Notes under the pieces: generated by a model
What the model saw: only the letters and a program-made list of their open reading frames with translations
Told to the model about the DNA's origin: nothing
Databases searched by the model: none
DNA from: Cannabis sativa
Taxonomy: Eukaryota; Streptophyta; Magnoliopsida; Rosales; Cannabaceae
Reading direction: 5' to 3'
DNA: 64,000 bases
Assembly (NCBI RefSeq): GCF_029168945.1
Contig: NC_083605.1
Span: forward strand, 33,059,280-33,123,279
Position numbers and translations under genes: made by a program
Shown here: positions 35,211 through 46,772 of the stretch, piece by piece
Layout of the letters: every line of letters begins with the position of its first letter
Position numbering within the stretch: position 1 is the first letter of the stretch

Positions 35211-38168
35211 ATGTCATTTTTTGCAGAAGGAAGTTCTATTTCTAGACCACTGTTGCTTAATGACTCTAACTATCCTTATTGGAAAGTTAGAATGAGGGCC
35301 TTCATCAAATCTCAAGATGAGAAGGCGTGGAGAATGGTTCTATCAGGTTGGTCTCCTCCAGTTGAGACAGATACTTCAGGTAATACTATAATAAAATCTG
35401 AACTGGAATGGTCTATTGAAGATGATAAACTATCTGCCTACAATAGCAAAGCCTTGCATGCTATCTTTAATGGTGTAGGTGAGGGTTTCATTAAACTTAT
35501 ATCATCTTGTGTTTCTGCTAAGGAAGCTTGGGAGATTCTTCAAACTCAGTTTGAAGGAACTTCTGATGTGAAAAGATCTAGATTTATCATGCTTCAAACT
35601 AAATTTGATGAGCTTAGAATGTCTGATAATGAAACTTTAACTGAATTCTATGAAAAATTGTCTGACATTGCTAATGAATATTTTGCTCTTGGAGAAAAGC
35701 TTGATGATTCGGTTCTTGTGAGAAAAATTGTTAGAGTTCTTCCAGAAAGGTTTGATACTAAACTTTTGGCAATGGAGGAAGCTAAAGATTTTAGCACTAT
35801 GAAAGTGGAAGAATTGATGGGTTCCTTACGTACTTTTGAATTAAATCAACAGATTAAACAAAAGGACAAACCCAAATCCATTGCTGATAAAGGTAAAAGT
35901 ATTGCTTTGAAAGTTGCTAATAATGAAAATTCTGATAGTGAATGTGATGATGAGATTGCTTTATTAACTAAGAATTTTCAGAAATATATGAAAAAGATGG
36001 GAAATAAAAAGAATATTTCAAAAGGTTCAAAAGGTAATACTTTCATTAAACCATTTGTTTCTAACAAAAAGGGAATTCAGTGCAGGGAATGTGAAGGTTT
36101 TGGGCATATTCAAGCTGAGTGTGCAAACACTTTGAAAAAGAATAAGAAAAGTTTCAATGTCACTTGGAGTGATGATGAAACCGAAAGTGATGAAGATAAT
36201 GTTGAAAATGTTGCCCTAACCTCTGTTATGACTAATGTGTTGTGTGATTCACAGGTGAAAGCTAAATTGGTATGTCTGAATAATACCACCGAACAAGAGG
36301 AATCAGATTCAGATGAGTTTGAAATCTGTGAAGAGTCTCTTGCTGAATCATACAAAGTCATGTATGAAAAATGGATTCAGGTTGCTTCTGAAAATAGAGA
36401 GTTGAATAAATTGAATAAAAAATTGTCTCATCATATTGAAATGTGTGAATTGAAAATAAAAGAGTATGAGACAAGTGTTTGTGATAAAGATGAAAAAATT
36501 ACTCTCTTAAAGAAGGAACTTGAAAATTTTAAGAAAAATGTTCAAATGCTTAACCCTGGATCTTCTATTTTTGAAAAAGCTCAGAATGCAGGTCAAAGAG
36601 GTTCCGCAGGTCTTGGTTCAAATGGAATGGAGAGTTCTGGAGTCACGAAGTTTGTAAAATCCAGTGTTCCAACGAACCACTCTGAGGCTACAAAGTCTGC
36701 TGTAACAGTTTCACAGTCTGTCACAGCAAGAGCAGTTTCTGATGCTGCAAAACCTCCAGGATTTTCGAAAAGGGTAAGATCTCAGGTAAAAAGATTTGTT
36801 CCCATTTGTCATTTTTGTGGTAGAAAAGGACATATCAGACCCAAATGTTTCACGCTGAACAATCTGTTTAAAACAAATTATTTTGATAATTTGAAAAAAT
36901 CTCAAAAGAAACATAAAGGTTTGAACCAAATATGGGTGAAAAAGAAGTGTCTAGCTGGTTTTTCTGATAAAACTGCTGCATCTCAAATGTGGTATTTTGA
37001 CAGTGGTTGCTCTAGACATATGACAGGTGACAAGGATTTTTTGACTAACATTCGGCCTATGCAATGTGGAGAAGTCACTTTTGGTAATGGCCTATCTGGA
37101 AAAGTTGTTGGTATGGGAACTCTAAATTTTGAAGGGTTACCTAGACTGAAAAATGTGATGTTAGTTGAAGGACTGAGGGCTAATTTACTTAGCATCAGTC
37201 AAATCTGTGATCAAGGGTTTACTGTTTCTTTTGATAGTGATCATTGTTATGTTCTGAATGATGACAATGAATGTATCTTGCAAGGATTTCGATCCAATGA
37301 TAACTGTTACACTCTAACCCCTGTGTTTACTTGTCATTCAGATATCAACAACACCACAGATCTGTGGCATGCAGAGCTTGGGCATATTAATTTTAAAAAC
37401 CTCAAAAAATTGTCAAATGCAGGTATTGTTCGAGGTCTTCCCAAGCTTGGTAAGGAAAGTGAAGGTAAGTGTGAACCGTGTCAACTTGGGAAGCAATTAA
37501 AAATCACTCACAAGCCTGTGTCTGATATCAATACCTCAAAGGTATTGGAATTGCTTCACATGGATCTTATGGGTCCAATCCAAGTTGAAAGTTTGAATGG
37601 TAAAAGATATATCTTTGTGTGTGTTGATGATTTCTCTCGTTTTACTTGGGTAGATTTCTTAAGAGAAAAATCTGACACTTTTGATGCCTTTAAAACTCTT
37701 TGTCTGAGATTAACAGTTGAGAAAGGTTGTAATATTGGGAAAATTGTTCGAATTCGAAGTGATCATGGTAAGGAGTTTGAAAATTCTGTGTATGATGATT
37801 TTTGCAAATCTACAGGTATAACTCATGAATTTTCAGCTCCCAAAACTCCTCAACAAAATGGAGTTGTTGAGAGGAAGAATCGAACTTTGCAGGAAATGGA
37901 AAGAGTGATGTTAAATAGCAAGAAATTGACAAATCGCTTATGGGCTGAAGCTATTAACATTGCTTGCTACATAATAAACAGAGTGTTTATTCGTCCAGGT
38001 ACCTCAAAAACATCTTATGAAATCTGGAAAGGTAAGCGCCCCAATGTAAGTCATTTTCATGTTTTTGGTTGTGTGTGTTATGTCTATAGAGATCGTGAGC
38101 ATATTGGTAAATTTGATGCTAAAAGTGATGTTGGTGTGTTTATTAATTGGATATTCCTTAAACAGTAG
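35211..38168 (+). CDS. Copia GAG-protease-integrase part of the polyprotein
   Basis: I start it at the ATG at 35211, after the primer site and just before the conserved LLNDSNYPYWKVRMRAF, not at the earlier in-frame codon inside the LTR. Order: UBN2-type capsid domain (residues about 10-230), zinc knuckle CRECEGFGHIQAEC (from residue 291), an acidic coiled-coil-like stretch (about 380-450), a second knuckle CHFCGRKGHIRPKC (from residue 533), protease with DSGCSRHM (about 596), the integrase zinc region (H-H at 37366-37383, C-C near 37471-37482), then the DDE core: D in LHMDLMGP, D in IRSDHGKEF, E in GVVERKNR. Two zinc knuckles are more than most copia GAGs have. A 4 bp insertion near 38140 throws the frame and stops translation at 38168. 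Confidence 0.93.
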   Translation: MSFFAEGSSISRPLLLNDSNYPYWKVRMRAFIKSQDEKAWRMVLSGWSPPVETDTSGNTIIKSELEWSIEDDKLSAYNSKALHAIFNGVGEGFIKLISSCVSAKEAWEILQTQFEGTSDVKRSRFIMLQTKFDELRMSDNETLTEFYEKLSDIANEYFALGEKLDDSVLVRKIVRVLPERFDTKLLAMEEAKDFSTMKVEELMGSLRTFELNQQIKQKDKPKSIADKGKSIALKVANNENSDSECDDEIALLTKNFQKYMKKMGNKKNISKGSKGNTFIKPFVSNKKGIQCRECEGFGHIQAECANTLKKNKKSFNVTWSDDETESDEDNVENVALTSVMTNVLCDSQVKAKLVCLNNTTEQEESDSDEFEICEESLAESYKVMYEKWIQVASENRELNKLNKKLSHHIEMCELKIKEYETSVCDKDEKITLLKKELENFKKNVQMLNPGSSIFEKAQNAGQRGSAGLGSNGMESSGVTKFVKSSVPTNHSEATKSAVTVSQSVTARAVSDAAKPPGFSKRVRSQVKRFVPICHFCGRKGHIRPKCFTLNNLFKTNYFDNLKKSQKKHKGLNQIWVKKKCLAGFSDKTAASQMWYFDSGCSRHMTGDKDFLTNIRPMQCGEVTFGNGLSGKVVGMGTLNFEGLPRLKNVMLVEGLRANLLSISQICDQGFTVSFDSDHCYVLNDDNECILQGFRSNDNCYTLTPVFTCHSDINNTTDLWHAELGHINFKNLKKLSNAGIVRGLPKLGKESEGKCEPCQLGKQLKITHKPVSDINTSKVLELLHMDLMGPIQVESLNGKRYIFVCVDDFSRFTWVDFLREKSDTFDAFKTLCLRLTVEKGCNIGKIVRIRSDHGKEFENSVYDDFCKSTGITHEFSAPKTPQQNGVVERKNRTLQEMERVMLNSKKLTNRLWAEAINIACYIINRVFIRPGTSKTSYEIWKGKRPNVSHFHVFGCVCYVYRDREHIGKFDAKSDVGVFINWIFLKQ

Positions 38169-38403
38169 AGCTTATCGTGTTTATAACATGAGAACTCAAA
38201 CTGTTTTGGAATCAGCTAATGTGGTTGTTGATGATTTTAGAGATTTTTCAGAGTTTTCCACAGAAGCCAAGATAGATAATCTCATGGATACTCCTCCAAA
38301 AGTTGTAACAGCAGATCCTGATGCAGCAGAACCCATTGTTGATGCTGCAAATGACGAATCTCTTCCGCAATCGAAACCGGAGAACCGTAACCGTCTATCT
38401 TGA
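38059..38403 (+). pseudogene. Pol linker between integrase and RT, frame-shifted
   Basis: From about 38145 the correct pol frame continues here (IGYSLNSRAYRVYN, the conserved box at the integrase C-terminus, then VVVDDF), one base out of phase with the upstream part. It stops at 38403 because a second shift lies near 38385-38400, after which pol resumes in the third frame. Two shifts within 260 bp make the element unable to make a full polyprotein, unless the assembly is wrong here. Confidence 0.8.
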
Positions 38404-40087
38404 CTCATCCAAACATCATCACCGACTCTATTCGAAAGAACCAAGCACCGCAGTCAAACTGAATCATCCAAAAGATCTCATCCTTGGAAATCCTGAAGAA
38501 AGCATGGTAACTCGCAGAAGGTATATTAATTTAATCAGCTTTCTTTGCTTTGTTTCTCAATATGAACCGAAAAATGTGAAGGAAGCCATGACCTTTGAGG
38601 AATGGCTCAATGCAATGCAAGAGGAACTCAACCAATTTGTTCGCAACAAGGTATGGATTTTGGTCCGAAGACCAAAAGGTATAAATGTTATTGGAACAAA
38701 GTGGTTGTTTAAAAATAAAAGTGATGAGTTCGGTACAATTGTGAGAAACAAGGCTCGTTTGGTGGCACAAGGGTACACACAGGTAGAAGGTATTGATTTT
38801 GATGAAACTTTTGCTCCTGTTGCAAGATTAGAATCAATTCGTTTACTTTTGTGTATTGCTTGTATTCTGAATATTAAATTGTTTCAAATGGATGTGAAAT
38901 ATGCCTTCCTAAATGGTATTTTGAATGAGGAAGTTTATGTTGAGCAACCAAAAGGATTCGAAGATCCTCAATTTCCAGACCATGTATACAAACTTGAAAA
39001 AGCTTTGTATGGTCTGAAACAAGCTCCTCGAGCTTGGTATGAAAGGTTGACTCAATTTTTACTTTCTCATGGCTATCACAGAGGTAGTGTGGATAAAACT
39101 CTTTTCATCAAACATATAAAATCTGATTTTATCATTGCTCAAATTTATGTTGATGATATAGTTTTTGGTTCTACATCTAACCATGAAGTGCAGGTATTTG
39201 TTGATCAAATGAAAAGTGAATTTGAAATGAGCATGGTTGGTGAGCTTAATTTCTTTCTGGGTCTTCAAGTGAGACAAATGGAAGGAGGTACATTTGTATC
39301 TCAAAGCAAGTATGCTAAGAACCTTGTCAAGAAATTTGGCCTTGAATCGGCTAAGCAGGTAAGTACTCCTATGAGCACCACACTGAAATTAACAAAAGAT
39401 GAGAATGGAGTGAAGGTAGACACTACACTCTATCGTAGCATGATTGGAAGTCTTTTGTATTTAACTGCTAGTCGTCCTGATATCTGTTACAGTGTGGGAG
39501 TGTGTGCTAGATATCAAAGTAATCCTATGGAATCTCATGTATTAGCTGTAAAAAGGATTATTAGATATGTTAATAGCACTCCTGATTATGGAATTTGGTA
39601 CTCGAAAGATACCAATTCAAATCTTGCTTGTTTTAGTGATGCAGATTGGGCAGGAAATGCTGATGATCGAAAGAGCACAAGTGGAGGGTGTTTCTTTCTT
39701 GGGAATAATCTAGTATCTTGGCATAGCAAGAAACAAAATTCCATCTCCTTATCCACTGCCGAAGCTGAGTACATAGCTGCTGGCAGTTGTTGTACTCAAC
39801 TATTGTGGTTGAAACAAATGTTGATTGATTATGGGTTTGATTTGGGTGTTTTGACTATTTTTTGTGACAATACTAGTGCCATAAATATTTCTAAAAATCC
39901 TGTTCAACACTCTAGAACGAAGCACATTGATATAAGACACCACTTTATCAGGGAACTTGTTGAAAATAAATCATTGCAATTAGAATATGTTGATACTGAA
40001 AAACAATTAGCTGATATTTTCACAAAGGCCCTAGATGCAAGTCGCTTTGACTCCCTCAGAAAGTCTTTGGGAGTTTGCATTGTTTAA
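38321..40087 (+). CDS. Copia reverse transcriptase and RNase H
   Basis: Open to 40087. RVT_2 domain: EAMTFEEWLNAMQEEL (38584 on), GTKWLFKNK, LVAQGYTQVEGIDFDETFAPV, QMDVKYAFLNG with a catalytic aspartate, LKQAPRAWYE, and the catalytic box YVDDI at 39146-39160. RNase H follows: FSDADWAG (39632 on), LSTAEAEYIA, and CDNTSAI, with the end motif HIDIRHHFIRE and QLADIFTKAL. All key acidic residues are present, so this half looks intact. The first in-frame ATG (38321) is probably not a real start. In the intact element this part would be translated as one polyprotein with the preceding section. Confidence 0.93.
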   Translation: MQQNPLLMLQMTNLFRNRNRRTVTVYLDSSKHHHRLYSKEPSTAVKLNHPKDLILGNPEESMVTRRRYINLISFLCFVSQYEPKNVKEAMTFEEWLNAMQEELNQFVRNKVWILVRRPKGINVIGTKWLFKNKSDEFGTIVRNKARLVAQGYTQVEGIDFDETFAPVARLESIRLLLCIACILNIKLFQMDVKYAFLNGILNEEVYVEQPKGFEDPQFPDHVYKLEKALYGLKQAPRAWYERLTQFLLSHGYHRGSVDKTLFIKHIKSDFIIAQIYVDDIVFGSTSNHEVQVFVDQMKSEFEMSMVGELNFFLGLQVRQMEGGTFVSQSKYAKNLVKKFGLESAKQVSTPMSTTLKLTKDENGVKVDTTLYRSMIGSLLYLTASRPDICYSVGVCARYQSNPMESHVLAVKRIIRYVNSTPDYGIWYSKDTNSNLACFSDADWAGNADDRKSTSGGCFFLGNNLVSWHSKKQNSISLSTAEAEYIAAGSCCTQLLWLKQMLIDYGFDLGVLTIFCDNTSAINISKNPVQHSRTKHIDIRHHFIRELVENKSLQLEYVDTEKQLADIFTKALDASRFDSLRKSLGVCIV

Positions 40088-41259
40088 TTTTATCTATTCA
40101 TAATTCGTGTACAATAATGTTATGTGATTCTTCTCTAGCTCTTAATCTTCTATCATTGTATTTTGACAAATCGTGTTTATGCTTTTGGAATATAATTAGT
40201 TAGGATCTCTGTCTGATCATACTTTGTGATGTTGTGTTAAAAGATTCATGTTACTCTTTATTTGTGTCTGGGATTAAATAATGTTCTCTTACAGAGTTGA
40301 GCAATTTTTGTTTCAGTCTTGTTAGGACCCTTGCTGGAATAGAGCTACCCATACTGAGGTGTGAAAGCCATCTGATGAGTAAGCTGGAACATTGTAATTA
40401 GCAACTATGATGAGGATGCACTACCATAGAAAAGGGCTACCTTCAGTATGGTGTGAAAGCATCCAGTTGCGGGATCAATTTGAAAAAGGCAAAAATGAAA
40501 AATCTTGCCAAGGACAATGATCCTATTTACACTGCACACACTTATGCCTGACAAGTGTGTTCAAATCTGTAAGTCTCCTCTATTAAAATTAAATTGATAA
40601 ATCCTGGTTCACAACTTTCAGTAACATGCATATCTTTTTCATCAACATCAAATAAGTATGATTATTCCATGAGATACTAATTAGTTATTTTCCTTAAAAG
40701 CATAACAAGTATTTTATTTTGTCAATTGTCAATGATATTTGATTTACTTGCTTAATTCGAATCACATATAGTTATTGTACACTTTGTCTTTTATTTTCGG
40801 TTTTTATTTAAAAAAAAAATAAATAAAAAAAAATAAAATGAGGGAGGCGTGTGACTTGCTTCATGGGTTAAGGAAAATCTTGTGCATAAATGGTAAGTAT
40901 CAACATTCATTCTTTCTTTGATTTATTATGATATTTTTCCAAGTAAAGATTAAACTTTATATGGTAATGTGTCTTTATTCTTGAAAGATTGATTTATTTT
41001 TGGAAAAATTTGTTGGCATTTCTAGTTTCCTTTTATTTCTTTTAAAAAAAAAAAAAAGGAAAGGAGTTGAGAAGTGGGCGATTTCCTTTTTTGGTTCATG
41101 GGCTGGCGGTTACCATTTAAATTTTCAAAATTGGTTTCCTTTTTCTTGTTTTGATTCCAAGGTTATATAAACCAAATTTTGTCACTTATTTCACCACCTA
41201 CCCGAACCTTCTTTATTGTTCTTTGTCTGTCACTATTCATCTTCTCCTTCAGTTCCAAA
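40088..41259 (+). other. Spacer between pol and the third ORF
   Basis: No ORF. A pair of related blocks (CCCATACTGAGGTGTGAAAGC at about 40348 and CTTCAGTATGGTGTGAAAGC at 40442, each within 20 bases) forms both a direct and a partly inverted repeat. A TATA-like TTATATAAACC at 41162-41172 stands about 90 bp before the ATG of the third ORF and could be an internal promoter. A pyrimidine run with AG near 41205-41260 could instead be a splice acceptor. Confidence 0.5.
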
Positions 41260-41858
41260 ATGGTGAGAACCAAGAATCTAGGGCACACTAAAAAATTAGA
41301 AGAAACCGTTCCAACTCCTTCTAGTGCACCCCCTGCTGCCTCAGTTCCTCCTCCTGCTGTTGCAAAGCCTGGAGATTCATCGCTTCCCCAGCGTGAATCT
41401 CAAACCGTGAAGCCAAAACGTCCACCCAAGCAAGTTGCTCGCAAATCGGTAAGGCCCTATCGCACCTGGACTTCCTCATCTGAATCCTCTAAGGAATCTC
41501 CTCCTCCATTGGCTGTTCCTCCTCCTGCTGCATCAATGGCTGGCACCACTCCAACAGGCCCTTCAACTCGAACTCGAGCCCAGCAAGCCTCGGCTGAGAA
41601 AGAACTTCAGGCCTCTAAATCTCGAGAGAAGACTGTTCCTCCAGCCAAGAAGAAACTCAAGACTACTCCTCCCTCGGTTTCCTCAAGTTCCAGTTCAGAA
41701 GAAGAGGACCCAATGGAAGTCTCTTCAGACAAATCAGTATCTTTGCATACTGAGAAGGACAGTGAGGACACAGAACTCGAGCCAGAGCCTCCTCACTCGA
41801 AAACTGCTTCTGCAGCAAAGGCCTCTGCTGCTGCCAAAGGCAAGCAGCCCATGGAAGA
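41260..41858 (+). pseudogene. Third ORF of the SIRE-like element, 5' half
   Basis: Starts at the ATG at 41260. The 200-codon half is rich in proline, serine, alanine and charged residues (for example PPPAVAKPGD, SSSSSEEEDPMEV), without membrane segments or cysteines, so it is low-complexity and probably disordered. In SIRE elements the ORF at this place has been called envelope-like on position, but nothing here shows a membrane protein. The frame is cut after 41858 by the gypsy element. The target duplication GAAGA lies within a codon pair and the frame resumes at 50474. Confidence 0.8.
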
Positions 41859-43422
41859 TGTAACACCCCGATTTCCCGAGATGTCACATAGGATAGTCCG
41901 TATAAAACAATTTAATAAGATAAAGACAATCAAATACTGCTTTATTGAAAAATATCCAAGCATGAGATCTCATTGTTTAAAACAAAATACTTTTAGTACT
42001 GTAAACTTAAATAAGAACTAGTTAAGTCAAAATAATAGTTCCAAAATGTTTAGCGATTAAAAAACATTAAAAAGCAAAATCTTGTGCACGGCCCCACTAA
42101 CATGCGGTCCACGCCTCGAGCTCTTCATTCTCACTGCTTAGCCTTACCCTTACCTGCACACAGAGTACCCGTGAGCTAACGCCCAGTAAGAAGAGCTATG
42201 TAGGACATAATCCTCCTAACTAGTTACTTGACATAATTTGCTCTTTTATATTAATCAACAGTAATTCACATTCCATAAATATATCCACAACGCATGTTGT
42301 TCTCACATGCACACATCAAGTCTCATACCGCACATTATACTCACATACGATAATCAACTATTCTCTCATGTTGATCAGACATGAGGTAACCTACCCTGCC
42401 TTGTGTTATTCTCACACTTGGCATCCAATAGGACAATTAATTACCATAAGTTGTACTCACCCATGATAATGTTATAACCTGCAAGTGTTATGCTCACACA
42501 AGCAGCAAGACCCTAATATTATTCTCATGCTAATGATGCTCACAAAATATAAGGAAATCACAACACTATCAAATTAAATAACAAACCAACCCAAGTTGTA
42601 TGCATAACATACACCCTGTGTACAGATGTCCACTCTTCTTACCTCAGTTGCTAAGACCACACTTGCTACCTCGAGCACCTCAACGAATTTCCTTGTTGAG
42701 AACAAGATCCTCCAGAAACCCCTGAACGGAGTGTCGCCGGAGTTCTCGTCGGTTTCGTCGCCGGTAAAGTGTAACTTTATCTCCGATGGCTCTTGAAGCG
42801 TCCTTTCGATTGGGGAAGCTCTCCACAATGCTCAGGACCTCAAAACGATCAAGAAAAGTGGTCCGAGAAGGCAGATCGGGGTTGTCTTCTTTGTTGGCGG
42901 TGTACCGTCTTTAATGGAGTCCAAAATTTTGGATTTTCGTTTTGGACGTTAAAGCTTCGTTTTCTTACGTCAAAAACAATCCTTAGGGTCCCATGCACTC
43001 AAATATAACCTCCCTTGACCCAAGAACAAGCTTAAACACGTTCGAATTCGAGTCGAAGTAACTAAGCGCACCTTTGAAGCTTCAAAAATGGCGAATCTCA
43101 AAACGACGACTTCCGCCCCTTATACCACGTTAAAAAGCTTCCTTAGGTCGTATATAAGTGATCCCAAACCCCCACGTTCACCCAGGTTTCACTCTGCTTG
43201 AAGAAACGAAAGTTTTCGGTACCGTATACGCCGTATACGTGCTCTCTCTATCTCTCGTTGGTTCTCTGTTTTGGGTGAACGAAAATAGAGTTTAAAACCT
43301 AATTTCTATCGTGTTTAAACCCAAGCAAAATATCGCATTGAACCGAAGTGGAGCGATTCCCATTCCACCAAAATAAGCGTTCGGTTCGGTTGAATCGTGT
43401 ATACGTATCGCATATACTAACT

Positions 43423-43478
<56 letters not shown>

Positions 43479-43479
43479 G

Positions 43480-43530
<51 letters not shown>

Positions 43531-43531
43531 T

Positions 43532-43571
<40 letters not shown>

Positions 43572-43759
43572 TACCCATATAACAATATCCAGACATATGT
43601 ATCTATTAGGCATTATACACATGCCAATAAAATCAAATATTATATCATCATAAAAATAATCTCATACATATTTAAATCCATAAATATGTAACATAAAAAA
43701 AAATACTCTCAGCTAAATAAAATTACAAAAATACCCTTTCGGAGTTAGCGGATATTACA
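41859..43759 (-). repeat. 3' LTR of the nested chromovirus
   Basis: 1901 bp, TGTAACACCCC to GATATTACA on the plus strand. It contains long (TAA)n runs (about 43424-43570, in three blocks). Compared with the right LTR it shows substitutions and several short complex differences (for example around 42083-42100 and 42870-42910). Confidence 0.93.
43424..43570. repeat. (TAA)n microsatellite in the LTR
   Basis: Three TAA runs separated by ACGATAA and TATGTTAATAA. The partner LTR has the same structure at 50127-50280 with different run lengths. Poly-Asn, poly-Ile and poly-Tyr frames across it are artefacts. Confidence 0.96.
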
Positions 43760-43796
43760 ATTATCCCCCTCTAAAAGAAAATTTCGTCCCGAAATT

Positions 43797-44220
43797 TTAC
43801 TCAAATAATTCTGGATATTGTTCTCGCATATCAGATTCAAGCTCCCAAGTAGCTTCCTCAACCACACTGTTTCTCCATAGGACTTTCACCAGGGTAATTG
43901 TCTTATTTCTCAAAATCCTATCCTTTTGATCAAGAATCTTTACCGGACGTTCATTGTAGGACAAATCTTCCTGCAAACCCAGTGTTTCATAGCTCAAAAC
44001 ATGCGATGGGTACGACACATATTCTGGAGTTGAGATACATGAAATACATTGTGCACCAGGATAATGATGGCGGTAAAGCTATTCTATAAGCTACACTGCC
44101 CACTCTATCCAATATCTGAAATGGACCAACATATCTGGGACTTAGTTTCCCTCTCTTGCCAAATCTCTTCACCGAGAGTCCTTTTCGTGGTGTGACTCGA
44201 AGAAACACATGATCACCCAC
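43797..44220 (-). pseudogene. Integrase C-terminal barrel and chromodomain
   Basis: 44220-43987 reads GDHVFLRVTPRKGLSVKRFG and GKLSPRYVGPFQI, the GPF/Y-type C-terminal region of integrase. After one frameshift, 44018-43797 gives the chromodomain: PVKILDQKDRILRNKTI, then VKVLWRN and EEATWELESDM, ending in the usual PELF. The EATWE box is well kept. In chromoviruses this domain is thought to guide integration to marked chromatin. Confidence 0.88.
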
Positions 44221-44280
44221 TTCGAACTCAATGTCCCTCCGCTTCGGGTACGCGTAAGATTTACATGCTGCACATTGTGA

Positions 44281-44966
44281 TCATTCTAGCCCTGATCTTC
44301 TGAATAGCGTCGTTGGTGTGCTGAACTGCATCGGCCTAGGAGTTTGTTCTCTCCCCCAACTCATCCCAATGCGGTGGAGACTGCATTTTCTTCCATACAA
44401 CATCTCATAGGGTGCTACCCCGATTGTAGGCGATAGGTTGTTGTTGTAAGAAAATTCAATCAAAAGGGAGTATTTGCTCCATGATCCTTGGAAATCTATC
44501 ACACATGCCCTCAACATATCTTCCAAGATCTGATTTGTTCTCTCAGTCTGACCATCTGTCTCTGGATGATATGCAGTGCTGAACTTCAATCGAGTTCCCA
44601 TTGCTCTTTGTAAGCTTTCCCAAAAAGACGAAGTGAATCGAGCATCTCGATCACAAACAATAGAATACGGTGCCCCATGTAATCTCACAATCTCATTCAC
44701 ATAAAGTTCAGCAAAATGGTCCATGGAGTAAGTCATGCGTCTTGGTAGAAAATGGGCGATTTTGTATACCTATCGACGACTACCCAAATGGCGTCATGTT
44801 GCTTTGTAGTCTTAGGTAACCCAGTCACAAAATCCATGGAAATCTCTTCCCACTTCCATTCAGGGAGCTTCAGTGGTTGTAATAATCCCGCTGGTCTTTG
44901 ATGCTCTGCTTTAACTTGTTGACATGTTAAGCATTTGGCCACAAATTCAACTACATCCTTTTTCAT
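44281..44966 (-). pseudogene. Chromovirus integrase, zinc region and catalytic core
   Basis: 44966-44733: [19 protein letters not shown], then [10 protein letters not shown] with the first catalytic aspartate and [10 protein letters not shown] frameshift near 44740 moves to 44736-44281: SIVCDRDARFTSSFW with the second aspartate, FHPQTDGQTERTNQ-type box (here AYHPETDGQTERTNQ) with the glutamate nearby, and APYEMLYGRKC. Catalytic residues are present, but the frame is broken. Confidence 0.9.
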
Positions 44967-45154
44967 ACCAGGGCCACCAATACAATGCTTTTAGGTCATG
45001 GTACATTTTAGTGGTCCGGGATGAAGCTGAATAAGGTGTGTAGTATGAGCTTCTACCAAGATCCCCTTCTTGAGCTCATCATTATCGGGCACATAAATTC
45101 GTCCCTTGAACCGAATTAATCCCGGTGTACGATATTTCATAATCTTTGGCGTTA

Positions 45155-46462
45155 CTATTCAAAATTTCTTGCTTTAGTTCCTTTGAACTTTTGATCTGTC
45201 GTCTGCCCCTCCTTAATTCTTTCTAACAAAGTGGATTGAAGTGTGACCTTTGCAAGTTGTCCTGTAATAAACTCTATACCAGCTCGTTCCATGTCTTCCA
45301 CTAATTCCCTTGATACTCCTTGTAAAGTGGAAACTAGTCCGGGACCTCTACGGCTGAGTGCATCCGCTACCACATTGGCTTTACCGGGGATGGTACATTA
45401 TCTCGCGGTCGTAGTCTTTGACTAGCTCCAACCATCTCCTACTCTGCCTCATGTTTAACTCCCTCTGGGTGAAAAAGTACTTTAAACTCTTATGATCGGT
45501 GTAGATTTCACATTTCACTCCATAGAGATAATGACGCAGTTTTTAGTGCAAAAACCACTATGCGGCTAACTCTAGGTCATGTGTCGGGTATCTACGTTCG
45601 TATTCTTTTAATTGCCTTGAAACGTAAGCAATTACCTTCCCTTCTTGCATTAGAACACAACCCAACCCTTGTTTAGATGCATCACAATATACGCAAATTG
45701 TCCACTCTTGTTGGTAAAGGCGGGGATTAGTCTTGAGATAAGTCTATTCTTCAACTCTTGGAAGCTTTGCTCACACTTGTCGACCAAGAAAATTTTAGAT
45801 TCTTCCTAGTTAATTACATTAAGGGTGTGGCTATCTTTGAGAACCCCTCAACAAACCACATTCTATAATAGCTAAACCCAAAAAAGCTTCGAACCTGCGA
45901 GGCGGTCTTTGGTCTAGGCCATTCTTTCAACTTGCGGCAACCTTGGCGGGATCTACTTTTATTCCCGTTAGTGACAATGTGGCCCAAAAATGCAACCTCG
46001 GACAACGAGAACTCACATTTTTTGTACTTGGCATACAATTGATGTTCTCTCGGTGTTGCAAGGTCGAGCGTAAGTGTTCCTCATGTTCCTCCTCTGTCTT
46101 AGAATAAATCGGTATATCATCTATGAATACAATGACAAGGCGATCCGAGATATTCCTTGAAGACTCGGTTCATGAGGTCCATAAAGGCTTCTTCAGGGGC
46201 ATTTGTAAGTCCAAATGACATCACCATGAACTCATAATGCCGTATCTCGTTACGAAGAATTTGTCTTCGGTATATCTTCATTTTTGATTCTTAAGCGATG
46301 ATACCACGAACGAAGATCAATCTTAGAAAACACCTTTTTCCCTTGAAGTTTGGTCAAACGGATCGTCAATCCTCGGTAGTGATGCAGGTTCTTTATAGTC
46401 ACCTTGTTCAATTCTCGGTAATCTATGCACATTCTCATAGTACGAGTCTTTCTTTTTAACAA
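45155..46462 (-). pseudogene. Chromovirus reverse transcriptase and RNase H
   Basis: 46462-46250 reads MRMCIDYRELNKVTIKN and [16 protein letters not shown], the start of RT with a catalytic aspartate in KIDL. 46038-45814 reads MYAKYKKCEFSLSEVAFLGHIV. The YxDD region near 46120-46140 is split by shifts ([13 protein letters not shown] codons are recognisable on the minus strand). 45373-45155 holds VADALSRR, the RNase H end. At least four frame breaks occur. Confidence 0.85.
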
Positions 46463-46772
46463 ATAGGGCGGTGCGCCCCACGGAGAGTAGCTAGGTCGAT
46501 AAACCCTAACTTAAGCAATTCTTCCAAGCTTGTATTTTGAGTTCTTTCAATTCCGATGGTGCCATCCTATGGTGCGCGGGAAGCGAGTTAGGGCACTAAT
46601 TCTATCACAAATTCGATTTCTGTGTGGTGGTAACCGGGTAACTCCTACGGAAATACATCAAGAAACTCGGCAACTACCCGTGTTTCCTCCCAGGCTTTCT
46701 TTCAATTTTCTTGGTGTCATTAACCACATTAACTAGATACCACTAGCACCCACGCTGCAATAGTTGCCACCT

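Noticed and set aside
36110..36361. Minus-strand frames of 70-83 codons within copia gag-pol (also 36711-36929, 36983-37195, 38531-38778, 39059-39304).
   Set aside because: They are shadows of the coding strand without support of their own.
43348..43536. Poly-Asn/poly-Ile frames in both chromovirus LTRs (also 50051-50305).
   Set aside because: They are produced by TAA/ATT repeats.
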